NCBI GenBank assembly: GCA_025765615.1
Contig: JAIVFJ010000203.1
Span: forward strand, 1-64,000
DNA length: 64,000 nt
Origin: Zopfochytrium polystomum
Lineage: Eukaryota; Chytridiomycota; Chytridiomycetes; Chytridiales; Chytridiaceae
Reading direction: 5' to 3'
Position 1 is the stretch's first letter, and each line of letters starts with the position of its first letter. The position numbers and the translations under genes were made by a program. The notes beneath the pieces are model-generated. The model was not told the origin of the DNA, did no database searches, and saw nothing but the letters and a program-made list of their open reading frames with translations. Shown here piece by piece: positions 36,652 to 46,640 of this stretch.

Positions 36652-37661
36652 ATGACCACCACCACCCATCCCTCGACCACCACGACGATCGCGATCGTCG
36701 CAGCAGACCTCGTCGCCGCCCTCCTTCCCTTCATCCCCACCGCAACCTACCTCGCCCTCACAACCGCCGTGCTCCTCGCAAAAACGATCCCCGCCCTCCG
36801 CCCCTTCCTCCTCTACGGAAAAACCCTCTCCTCCTCCTCCTCCTTGTCCACCTCGTCCGCCTCCTCGCGACCTCCAACCACCATAACCACCCTCGCCCGC
36901 ACCCTCTACGCCCGCCTCACCACCTGGACCCTCCCCAAACAAACCTTCACCCACTTCTACCTCCTCGCCCTCGCCGAATCCCTCGTCCTCCCCTTCCTAC
37001 TCCACCACCCGCTCTCCCCGCCGCAATCCTCCCTCCTCGCTCTCTTCACACTCCACGCCGCCCGCCGCCTCCTCGAATCCGCAGTCGCCTTCCCCTCCTC
37101 AAGTCGCGCCCGCATCCACGCAGCGCACTACGTCGCGGGGAATCGCCTTCTACGCCGTCACACCGCCCGCGCTTGTCGCCGCGACGGACCCGAGTCCGGC
37201 GCCGGTCACCCGCGCCGTCGCTGCCGCGGTGGCGGGCGCCGCGATGGCCGTGCAATGCGTCGCGCATTGGGGGTTGGCCGGGTTGCGGAAGGAAGAAGGC
37301 CGGGAAGGACGGGAAAGACGAGGGGGCGGGGAAGGACGAGAGGTACGTGCACCCGGCGGCGCGCGTGGGGGGCGCCGCGGGGCCGTGGTTCCGGCTCGTC
37401 GCGTGCCCGCACTATTTCGCGGAGCTGGTGCTGTACGTTGCGTTTGCGGTTTTCGCCCGGGGCGCGGGCGGCGCCGGTGGCGGTGGTAGTGGTAGCGGCC
37501 TCTCGGCCGCGGCGGTCGCGGTTGCGCCGTGGGCCGCGGTGCTGTGGGTCGCGGTGGACCTGGGCGTCAGCGCCGACGAGACGTGGCGGTGGTACCGGCG
37601 GCGGTTTGGCGACGCGGCCGCGCCGCGCGGGTGGAAGCGGATGGTGCCGTTCGTGTATTGA
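36652..37661 (+). CDS. Polyprenal / steroid 5-alpha-reductase family protein
   Basis: Resembles SRD5A3/Dfg10, the ER membrane enzyme of dolichol synthesis. MTTTTHPSTTTT starts at 36652. Hydrophobic segments follow, with FTHFYLLALAES and ARRLLESAVAF..ARIHAAHYVAG in the first frame. After a one-base break at GGGG (37137-37140) the next frame gives GIAFYAVTPPALVA and CVAHWGLAGLRK. After a second break at about 37280-37300 the last frame gives RYVHPAARVGG..FRLVACPHYFAELVLYVAF, WVAVDLGVSADETWRWYRRRF and the C-terminal KRMVPFVY. CPHYFAE and the closing IPF/VPF-aromatic end are family hallmarks. Both breaks are in purine or G runs, so sequencing indels are likely; no intron fits. If they are real, this is a pseudogene. 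Confidence 0.72.
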
Positions 37662-37731
37662 ATAGAGAGTTGGGGTGCAAAAAACCAAGTTGGGGAAAAA
37701 TAAAAAAGGGGGAAACTCGCAGCAGCTGCTT

Positions 37732-38796
37732 TCATCGCCGACCCCCTCCCTGCCCACCAGCGCCACCACCGCCCTTCTTATTCTTCTTCTCCCTCGGCTC
37801 GGGCTCCGGCGGCCTCTGGTGGTCGACGTCTCCGAGCACAGCGTCCTCGGGTATGTCCGGGATATCCAAGTTGCCCTTTGTCGGGTGCTTCTCCCCGCGC
37901 TTGAGCGCCGCGTTGATCGAAATCTGCCGGAAGTTGATGCCGCTCTGGATCGACTGGCGCGCTTTGCGGTCCTCTTCGGCCCTCGCTTGCTTCTCTTCTT
38001 GCGCCTTGGTTTCGCGGTATTCGGTGCTGGAAGCGTGGCGGCGGAGGGGGTTGTGTGGAACGGACACGGAAAAAAGGTGTGAAACAGAGAATATGAACAG
38101 CTCAAAGTAAAAAATGGAGCGTACATCATGCCAAGCACGCCGCCATTCTTCTTCTTCGGAACCTCGCCCTTATGTTCGTCCTCGCCCTTATGCTCCTGCG
38201 CGGCGGCGTCGTCAGCCGCATCCTTCTTTGCGGCCGCGGCCTTTTGCGCGGCGGCGGCGGCCGCCGCTTTCTTGGCGGCAGCGGCCTTTGCGGCCGCCGC
38301 AACCTGCGCCTCCTCGCCCTTGTCTTTCATCACGGAGTTGGCGTGGACGACTGCTGGCCGCGCAGCTGCAGGTGCAGCCGCTGCACCCACTGCGGCGGCT
38401 GCGGCGTGGTTGTTATTGTTGTTGGCGTGTGTGGTGGTGGTGGTGGTGGTTCCGGCGGGTTGGGTTGCGGATCTGAGTGTGTGGGGGAATGAGTTTGGGG
38501 AAGAAGTTAAAACAAAGGGAGTGCGGGTAGGGGGGGGGAAGGGGAATGATTTTTGTGGGGGGGTACCGCAAAGGTGAGGGACTCCTTCGCCGCCCGTTGC
38601 GTGTTGAGCGAGCGAGCGAGAAAAGACCATTACCATCACCCTCCTCGCTAACTCGCTTCGTGCGTGTCCATTCTTGCCTCCCCCTCCCCCCCGAACGCCT
38701 CTCTTACTTTTTGTTGCCGGCGGCGTCGGCGGGCTGGGGCAGCCCCACGACGGCAAAGACGACGACGAGCAGGAAGAAGAAGACGAGCAGGCGCAT
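37732..38796 (-). CDS. Small Ala/Lys-rich protein with signal peptide
   Basis: Function not recognised. Three exons: 38796-38708, 38472-38125, 38026-37732, all junctions phase 2 (GTAAGA..CTCAG, GTACGC..TCCAG); 243 aa. The N-terminus MRLLVFFFLLVVVFAVVGLP is a clear signal peptide or anchor. It is followed by a Thr/Asn run, an Ala/Lys-rich, probably helical segment (AAAKKAA repeats, about residues 85-125), a Glu/His/Lys patch (EHKGEDEHKGEVPKKK) and a C-terminal region ETKAQEEKQARAEEDRKARQ..RQISINAALKRGEK..LDIPDIPEDAVLGDVD, ending in Lys/Gly-rich sequence. A degenerate copy of the last exon lies at about 46430-46640, ahead of 7TM copy 3. Its 3' end is 70 bp from the reductase stop (convergent genes). 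Confidence 0.62.
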
Positions 38797-40474
38797 CTTG
38801 TTGGTTTCCCTTTTTCTTTCTTTCTTTTTTTTTTCTTCTTTTTTGCTGGGTGGGTGGGGGGGTGGCTTTTTTTATGCGTGGGTTGCGCTTTGTGTCTGGA
38901 AAGCGCGGTGGGGGGGATGCAACCCAAACAGTGGGTGGACGGTGTGACGGTGTGTGTCTGCCCTGGCGTGGGAATTTGAACAGACACAGACACCCCACCC
39001 GCAACCGACCTCACTTTCTGCTCTTGACCATTTTGTTGCCACTCACTTTTTGCAGAGCGATTTCCTTTCTTTTTTCTTTCAGCGGTGTTTTTTTTTTGTC
39101 CCGATCGCTTGTGGCGGGAGTGGGTGGCATGTCCAGCCAGGGTGGTGTCTGAGAGGCGCTGGGGTGCAGAGGGTGCAACGACCCTAGCCAACTACACGTG
39201 CGATCTGCCCGCTCTTCTCGTTTTCGTTTGGTTTATGTGCCCCAGGCACTAAGTGCTGTTACGTTACGCGGACGAGTTCGGGCGCGGGCGAGATGTGGGT
39301 GGGCTGTGTGGAAGCTCCACGAGCGTGACCCGTGTTGTACCTTTCGAGTCTTTTCCGGTTTGGCATTTTATCCGAGCTTTTCCTTCTGTTTCTTTTTCTC
39401 GATCTGCAGACTTTGAGCCATTTGTCCTTGCTTCCTTGCATTGGATTCAGAATGATTTTACAAAGCGAGCCGGCAGGCGTAATTGCCGACCACTGCAAAT
39501 GCGGTGCAAACAGCAGTGGGACATTGTTTGTTGTGAGGCCGAGTTACGCGCAGTACCGCTTTCTTCGACCGTCACTAAACGCATGGCAAGGAGAGAGTAA
39601 AAGTCGCAGTGCATTGGCGACTGTGCGTCGACTTGCTGGAGACGGCAAGGAATCTTTCTGTTCGGAACTGCAAACTGAATGTCCAGGGTGGACAACAAGG
39701 AATTTTTTTTTTTTTTTTTTTTTTTTTTTGGGACGGCGGGTGGGGTCTGCTGTTTCCAATGCGCTTGCGAATATTTTATTTTGGTTCAGTGATTCATCGC
39801 GTGACGCATTGAGGGTCAAGGTTTGAAAGAGGAAGACAACTGAAGAAGACGGAAGGTTCGAAGGCGACGCGGCTCTATGGAAAGAGGACGGCGTCATCAG
39901 ACAGTGACGGCCATTCTGTTTACAGACCTGCCAAGATGCAACGAAAACGGAAGCAAGCCAAAAAAAAAAAAAAAAGAAGGAAACAGTGCGAACGGCGCAA
40001 CACACGCAGAACCAACAAAAGCTTTCGCGCGATGAAATAAATAGTCGGCAATGCGAACGCCGCAAGACATCTCTGCAGAATTGGTCAGTGGACAAAAGCA
40101 AAATCGGGTTGATTTTGTTGAACTTTCAAAAAAAAACGCGCTTCTGAGATTATCGATTGATTCAACTGAGAGACAGATGGACAGACAGACGGATAGACGG
40201 GATAGACAGAAAAACGGAGCCGCAGTCATGTGCTTTTTTTTGGATTCTTTTTTCTTTTTGTCTCCCTTCTGCACGCTGGTTGTTGTCTGGAAGAAATGGG
40301 TCCAGCTTCCGCAGCCGTCGTCCGAACGTGAAACAAGGTGCACAAGATAAACACTGAGAGAGAGAGAGCGTCGACTTTCAGTGTTTGTGTGAGCGATTGA
40401 AAGTGAGTGGGGGTGCGTGACTGAGCAAGTTTGTGTGTGTGTGTGTGTGTGTCCAGGTTTTTTTCCGCCATGCA

Positions 40475-40496
40475 TGGCGAAACGTTTTCCGCTTCC
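40475..40496 (+). promoter_or_regulatory. Shared upstream motif, 7TM copy 1
   Basis: TGGCGAAACG-TTTTCCGCTTCC. A version of this block stands upstream of all four 7TM copies. Here it overlaps a perfect 14-bp palindrome, CGCCATGCATGGCG (40467-40480). It lies about 0.4 kb before the ATG. Candidate regulatory site by conservation only. Confidence 0.4.
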
Positions 40497-40608
40497 TTTC
40501 TTCTATTCTTGCTGTCCTTCACCCAAATCAGGAACACGCCCCCAAATAAGGAAAGTTTTGCAATTTTTGCTGCTGCCGCCACTATTTAATCCAGCAGACA
40601 AAGAAAGC

Positions 40609-40609
<1 letters not shown>

Positions 40610-40687
<78 letters not shown>
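40610..40687. repeat. GA dinucleotide tract
   Basis: Near-perfect AG/GA repeat of about 75 bp, about 200 bp upstream of the start codon of 7TM copy 1. The same strand bias (purines on the coding strand) is seen upstream of copy 3 (47950-47998). Confidence 0.9.
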
Positions 40688-40692
<5 letters not shown>

Positions 40693-40893
40693 AAAAAGAA
40701 AAACAAAAAGGCTTACCAAACGAACAAGGATTAATAACAAGAAACAGCCACTTGCGGTAGTGGTGCCAGCGAATCGAAGGAGATAGAGAGAGAGAGTGAG
40801 GGGGTTCGCCTCGACCTACTTGCCTCAGCCAGCCAGCCAGCCTTCAGTCAGCCCCTCACCGACACTCCCTCGTCGCCCGCCCGCCCGCCCGCC

Positions 40894-42870
40894 ATGGATC
40901 CGTCGCGGTACGTTGCCAACAGCAACGTCATGGTCGCCCTGGGCGTCTCGCTCATCACCACGGTACGACGAGAATGCGCCCTTTCCTGTTCCCTGTGCTG
41001 CCCCGAACGGCCCTCATCGCCTCGAGGAGCAGGACACTCACCGTCTTCGGCCACTCCAATCTCCCGATCTCCTCTCACTTCCTTCCTTCCTTCCTTCCTT
41101 CCTTTCCACCGCCCTTTTCGCTCTCTCTCTCTCTCCGTTACTCTAGGTCGTCTCCTTCTGGGAGGTCATCGCGAAAATGACGAACCCAGTCCTCTTGTGC
41201 ACATTGGCCATCTCCGCCACCGGCCACCTCATCTACACCTTTGGATCCGCCGTGATTGCGCGGAACGTGGCCGTCGACGGCGATCTCGATAGGTACTTTT
41301 ACTTGACGGCCTGCTTGACGGGTGAGTTTGTTAGTCGCGCGGGAGGGAGAGTTTGGGGTGGTGTGTGGCGTTTCCAGGTTTGGAAGGCCCTCTTCCCGTT
41401 TTTGTGCGAGTGGTGTGTCTGCCCAATTCCGTTTTCTCACCCCCCACACACAAACAAACAAACTGATACATACATTGTGGCGATGGCGCTTCCCCCCAAA
41501 CGGAGCAGTCGCGGACGTGATAGCCGTAAGTTTACCTTCCTGCACTCCGCTTGAGATGATGGAGAGGAAAAGTGAACGATCTCAATGAAAACTAACGCCC
41601 CACCCCCACTTCACACACACACACACACACTCTCTCTCTCTCTCCCTCTCTCTCTCTCTGCCGCCCCAGTGGTTCTCCATCGTGTTCCACACCACGTACC
41701 GCACCGTGCTCATCATGTACCCAAAGTCGACCCGCATATGGATCGTCCCGAGCATCATCCTCGTCGTGCAGATGTGCCTTCAGAGGTTCGTTTCTTGCTG
41801 GATGTCAATGTCCCCCCACACCGGACCCCTGCTTCTTTTCCTTCCATTTTTGTTTTTTAAAAAATTTTCGTTTCCGATCCCCACCGTGTGTGTGTGTGTG
41901 TGGGGACACGGTCAACCCGACACGAACGAAAAACTCAGCGCTGGTAGGTGGAGTTCGCTCGCTCGCAATTTTTGACTCCGCTGACACGTTTGGCTCTGAC
42001 CCCGCCCAAAAACACCCACACTATGGAAAAGGTGTCTACTATTGGTACGATAACTGGACGGTACGTCAGCCGCCATTTCCAAAAAGACACCCCTCGCCCC
42101 CTCGCCGAAAGCCCTAAACGCACCCCCGCCCCCTCGCAGACAAACCACTTTGCGACCACCACCCCCGCAGCTCTACTGGCTCTCCCTTGTCATCATGTTC
42201 TTCGTCTCGTCCATCGACTCGGTCTTCTTTGTCCTTGCCCAGTACAAGATCATCACCACCCTCCGCGAGGTCAGCAACACTCCCGTCTCGCCGCTGCACG
42301 TTGCAAAGACCGCCCTGAGGATCATGTGCTACACCTCCGCGGTCGTGATGGAGTTTGTGTCGCTCGGTTCGTCGTGCGGGCTGTTTTTTTTTTTGTTGGC
42401 GGCTTTTTGCTAAAATGGTGTCTGGTTTGCTTCCTTCGACCAATAGGCCAGTACTTCTACAGTATCGACACAGGTAAATGACGCGAGGGAGCGTTGGTTG
42501 TTGGCAGCGCAGCAACGTTCTCCTCAAATCAACCCACTGACTTCACGACGTTAACCTTCCCCCAAAAAAACTTTCAAAAACCCAACGCTCGTTCACACGA
42601 AAAAACCAAAAGCATGGTAATACCCATCACAAACTTCCGGCCCCGCCCCTTTTAACACCCACCTCTCCATTCAACGCCCCCCTGCCCGACTCCAAACTAA
42701 CGCCACCACCTCCCCCCAAAAAAACAACTAAAAACACAAAACAAAAAAGGCCGTTCGTCTACCAAGCCCAAAACCTGATGATCATGGTCCTCCTCTCCGA
42801 CAGCCACTACATCACGCAAATCGTCCGGTACTACTACTTCGGCACGCCGAAATCCGGTAGCACGTTTTAG
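40894..42870 (+). CDS. Seven-TM-type membrane protein, tandem copy 1
   Basis: Unrecognised family; four copies in this window. Ten exons: 40894-40962, 41147-41321, 41509-41525, 41670-41785, 41939-41943, 42032-42060, 42171-42366, 42447-42473, 42613-42616, 42750-42870; 252 aa. Exons of 17, 5 and 4 nt are required for frame. Hydrophobic segments at about residues 12-32, 36-61, 73-103, 107-125, 138-165, 178-204 and 216-245 give seven predicted TM helices, a short N-terminus (MDPSRYVANSN) and a short C-tail (GTPKSGSTF). The loop LAQYKIITTLREVSN..SPLHVAK between helices 5 and 6 is polar. ATG context is CGCCATGG. Exon 7 must use the second of two acceptors 31 nt apart, because an extra C in CCCCC (42162-42166) would shift the frame from the first. 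GPCR-like topology is inferred; no ligand or class motif is seen. Confidence 0.88.
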
Positions 42871-43140
42871 GGGAAAGAGCTTTTTTTTTCTTTTTCGGAG
42901 TCCAACCGAGGGTGGAGAAAAAAACAGCATACCGGGGACGGGGATTTTGCGGCGCGTGAAGCGAAGCGAGGCCCTTTTTTTGGGGTGGGCTGTGCGGAGG
43001 GGGGCCGAGGGGAGTTGGGGGAAAGAGGCGTGGAGATTGTTTTTTTTTTCGTTTTTAGCACCCGTGCAGTTCTTGTTTCAATCATCCCGCGCGCATCCAC
43101 GGCGCTACTGTGCTTGTTGGATCATATCAAATACTTTACA

Positions 43141-43172
43141 ACCAGTCCCGTCTTTTTGAAGAGAGGGCTGGT
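43141..43172 (+). terminator. Conserved 3'-flank hairpin, 7TM copy 1
   Basis: ACCAGTCCC-G.. ..GAGGGCTGGT can pair as a stem with one bulge around a short loop, about 270 bp after the stop codon. The same block follows copy 3 at 50262-50293. Degenerate versions follow copies 2 (about 46277-46306) and 4 (about 59003-59040). Role in 3'-end formation or mRNA fate is inference only. Confidence 0.3.
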
Positions 43173-44038
43173 CCTTCTTGCTGAAACTTCGCTTTCTTTT
43201 TCGTCGACTTGCCAGTTTTTGCTTGTTTTCTGAACCCTCCTCACAACGGGCCTCTTACGGAGTGAATAAAATCTTGTCAAGTGAGAGACACGCTCCGAGG
43301 ATTACGAAGCAATCTCCAAGCACAAGAGGGAGATGTATAAGTGGCGTGAAATAGAGAAGGAGATCCTTATTGATCCTCATTCCTTGTTTCCTTGACACTC
43401 CACTCAGCACCCTTTCACACCCCATACTTCTCCGTTTCCTTCAATAATGTCTCCCACACCCGCCCCCCCTTCCCTACCACACTTTCAGCGCTGACCGTCT
43501 CACTTCACGGCAGTACCCTCGCCGAGTACCCAGCCCCTTCTCAGCTTCGACACGCTCTCGAAGCCTCTCCCTCTTTCTCTCTTCCAGCCTCCGCCGCGAC
43601 CCTCAGCCTCCCCTAAGCGAAGGCCATGGCTTGGCCACACTTTCTTGCCCTCGTCTCCCACACACATCCCGGCGGCCGATGGGGACGGTTTCTTCCATTA
43701 CCCTCTCACCCGGTCCCACCACAGCTACCACACACCCCCTTCTTTTTCCCCCTCTCTTTCTCTCCCTCTTTTTCTCTTTCTCTTTTCGCCGCTCTTTGTT
43801 GTCCTTTGCCCCAGCGTCGGCCGCGTCCGACTCTTCAGGTTCCTTGTCTCCCGAGTCTTGTGTCTTGAAGTACATCGAGATTATTGATTGGTGCAACCGA
43901 GAGAGTGGCCGATAGGCGAACAGACAGACAGACAGACAGAGAGAGAGACAGACAGGGCGGCTTTCTTTGTTTGTCTCCGTTCTGCTTTGTGTGTGTGAGT
44001 GTGAGTGTGTGTGAGTGCGTGTGCGCCCGTTTATCGCA

Positions 44039-44060
44039 TGGCGAAAACGATTCAGCTTCC
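44039..44060 (+). promoter_or_regulatory. Shared upstream motif, 7TM copy 2
   Basis: TGGCGAAAACGATTCAGCTTCC, 123 bp before the ATG of copy 2. Matches the block upstream of copies 1, 3 and 4. It is much closer to the start codon than in the others, so it may lie in the core promoter or 5' leader. Confidence 0.35.
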
Positions 44061-44182
44061 CTTGGAGGAGAGACAGACAGAGAGGACCGCCCTTCCCCCT
44101 TGCGGCCGACCTGCCAGTCCTCAGCCGGCCAGCCTTCAGTCATTCAGTCAGCCGCGCATCGCACGCACGCACGCACGCCGCC

Positions 44183-46043
44183 ATGGATCCGACGCGGTTC
44201 GTTGCAAACAGCAACGTCATGGTCGCCCTCGGCGTCTCGCTCATCACCACGGTACGACGAGAACGAGAATGCATAACCTTGTGACTCGCCGAAACGGACA
44301 TCGCCACAGTGCACTCACCCTCCCTCCCTCGCTCCCTTCTCTGCTTTCCCACTCCTCATCAAAACGCCCCTCCAATCTTCCGATCTCTTCTCCCCTTCCT
44401 TCCTTCCGTCCCTTCTTTCGCTCTCTCTTTCCATTGCTCCAGCTCGTCTCCTTCTGGGAAGTCATCGCAAAAATGACGAACCCGGTGCTGCTGTGGACGC
44501 TGGCCGTCTCCGCCACCGGTCACCTCGTCTACACCTTTGGATCCGCCGTCCTCTCACGGAACGTGGCTGTCGACGGCGATTTCGATAGGTACTTTTACTT
44601 GACGGCCTGCGTGACGGGTGAGTTTGTGTGCGTGTGAGGGTGCGGGGGTGGTCTGTGTCTGGCGTCCAGTTTTGGAAGGCCCTCTTCCCTTTTTTTGGGG
44701 TGTCTGCGCGGATATTTACAGTCCACACACACCAAATCGTGGCGATGGAGCAGTTGCGGACGTCATAGCCGTAAGTTTTACCTACTACCTTCACTCCGCT
44801 TGAGGCCGATGGAGAAGGGAGAAGGATCTCTTTCCCTAAAACTAACGCCCCCCCTCCCCCTCCGAAACTATGCCAGTGGTTTTTCCATCGTGTTCCACAC
44901 CACGTACCGAACCGTGCTCATCATGTACCCACAGTCGTCCCGCATATGGATCGTCCCGAGCATCATCCTTGTCGTGCAGATGTGCGTTCAGAGGTTTGTT
45001 GTCGCTTCCTTTTTTTTTCACTTCAGTTTTCTTCTAAAATCGGACACTTCGTTTTCCGATTCCCACCACCGTGTATGGGGGAACGGGTGAACCCGGCGTG
45101 GACTAAATAACATAGCGCGAGTAGGTGGAGTGCGCGGACTCGCAATTTGTTTCGTTAGCCTCGATCTGACACGCTTGCCTGTTGGTCCTTTCAGGCCTCT
45201 ACTATTGGTACGATAACTGGAAGGTACGTTTTAGCCGCCATTTCCCCATACAAAGCCACCCCCTCACGAAAAGGCTTAACCCCGCCCCCTCGCAGACAAA
45301 CCAATTTGCGACATCCACCCCGCAGCTCTACTGGCTCTCCCTCGTCGTCATGTTCTTCGTCTCGTCCGTCGACTCGGTCTTCTTTGTCCTCGCCCAGTAC
45401 AAGATCATCACCACCCTGCGCGAGGTCAGCAACACTCCCGTCTCGCCCCTGCACGTCGCGAAGACCGCTCTGAGGATCATGTGCTACACGTCCGCGGTGG
45501 TGATGGAGTTTCTGTCGCTTGGTTGGGACAGTTTCTTTTTTTTTTTAGGCTTCAGCCTTTTTTTTTTTTTTTTTTGTTGTTTTGTGGGAGGGTTGTGGGC
45601 GTTTTTTTTTTTTTTTGCTAAATGGTCGCTTCCTTCGACCCACAGGCCAGTACTTTTTCAGTGTCAACACTGGTAAATGACGCGAGCATGTGCCGTTCTC
45701 CCAAAACCAACCACTGACTTCACTATTTTCACTTTCTCCCCCACCCCCAACCAAACATCTTTCAAAAATCAAACGCTCGTTCACGCGAAAAAGCATGGTA
45801 AACATCACAACCCCCCCCCCCCCACCCGGGGGCCTCCCCCTCACCATCCCTCCACCTCTCGCCCCCAAAACTAACACAAAAAAAAAAAAAAACAATACAA
45901 CACCAACAAATAAAAAAACAAGGCCGTTCGTATACCAAGCCCAAAACCTGATGATCATGGTGCTCCTTTCCGACAGCCACTACATCACGCAAATCGTCCG
46001 GTACTACTACCTCGGCACGCCGAAATCCGCTAGCACGTTTTAA
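44183..46043 (+). CDS. Seven-TM-type membrane protein, tandem copy 2
   Basis: Same ten-exon design as copy 1: 44183-44251, 44443-44617, 44754-44770 (17 nt), 44877-44993, 45116-45120 (5 nt, CGCGA), 45195-45223, 45326-45521, 45646-45672, 45794-45797 (4 nt, CATG), 45923-46043. It starts MDPTRFVANSNVMVAL and ends FGTPKS/LGTPKSASTF-type. Exon 4 has one extra T in TTTTT (44880-44884; copies 1, 3 and 4 have four bases there), which breaks the frame right after its first Trp. The rest of the exon (FSIVFHTTYRTVLIMYP) is intact, so a homopolymer sequencing error is likely, though a fresh pseudogene is possible. Residue choices (SSVDS, MCVQ, SAS before LYYWYDNW) and intron sequence pair it with copy 4. 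Function unknown. Confidence 0.82.
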
Positions 46044-46429
46044 GGGAGGGAGAACTTTTTTCTTTTGGAAGTAACTGAGGGCCGGAATGTGGCGCGCGCG
46101 GTGCGCGCACAATGTGAGACGAGGCCCTTTTTGGGGTGGGTGCCGGAGGCACCCCGGGGGGGAGTTATGGGGGAGATGCGGGGGGTTTGTTTTATTTTCT
46201 CGTTAGCAGTCCTTGTTTCAGTGTCCCGCGCGCATCCACGGCGCTTCTATGTTTGTTGGGATCATATCAAATACATTAGTCCGTCTGTTGAAGAGAGAGG
46301 TCTGGTCCTTTTTGCTGGGCATTCTTTTCTTTCTCATTCTCTTTTCCTTCCTTGGTTATTTTAGAATCCTCCTCATAATGGGCCTCCTCTGGAATGAAAG
46401 ACCACCACCACTAGCTAACTTGGTCGTCT

Positions 46430-46640
46430 CGGAAGTCTGCGTCCTCCAGTATGTCCGGGATATGCAAGCCGCCCTTGTTCGGGTACTTCTCGCGTGCTTG
46501 AGATAAGCGTCGATCGAAAATCAGTCTGAATTTGATCAGGTTCCGTGATGGGGAGCCCTTTCGGTCCTCGTCCACGATTCTCATCCCTTCTCTTTCGCGG
46601 AACTGGGAGAGTTTGGGGGAAGAGGAGGGGGGGAGGTGTT
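46430..46640 (-). pseudogene. Relic of the Ala/Lys-rich protein's last exon
   Basis: On the plus strand GCGTCCTC..GTATGTCCGGGATAT.CAAG (46438-46467) parallels 37844-37872. It continues through TTCGGGTACTTCTC..GCGTGCTTGAG, GTCGATCGAAAATC and TTTCGGTCCTC, each matching exon 3 of the gene at 37732-38796 in order. Indels destroy the frame and no other exon is found. It marks one edge of the duplication that carried 7TM copy 1 and its flank to the copy 3 position. Confidence 0.7.

Larger units (their letters stand above)
38797..40893. other. Intergenic, upstream region of 7TM copy 1
   Basis: No gene supported. Parts of 39560-40780 match 47100-47940 upstream of copy 3 (TCGACCGTCA..AAACGCATGGCAA, CTGAATGTCCA, TCGCGTSACGCAT, AAATCAGGAA, ACGAACAAGGATTAAT), so this flank was duplicated with the gene. 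It contains a T run (39704-39729) and a GA tract (40610-40687). Confidence 0.5.
42871..44182. other. Intergenic between 7TM copies 1 and 2
   Basis: Holds the conserved 3' flank of copy 1 (about 43085-43180, with an ACCAGTCCC..GGGCTGGT inverted pair at 43141-43172) and the promoter side of copy 2 (GACA and GT repeats 43920-44025). No independent gene is supported. Confidence 0.5.

Noticed and set aside
37206..39191. 661-aa minus-strand ORF
   Set aside because: Contains exon 2 of the Ala/Lys-rich gene but also both of its introns and antisense of the reductase; splice signals give a better model.
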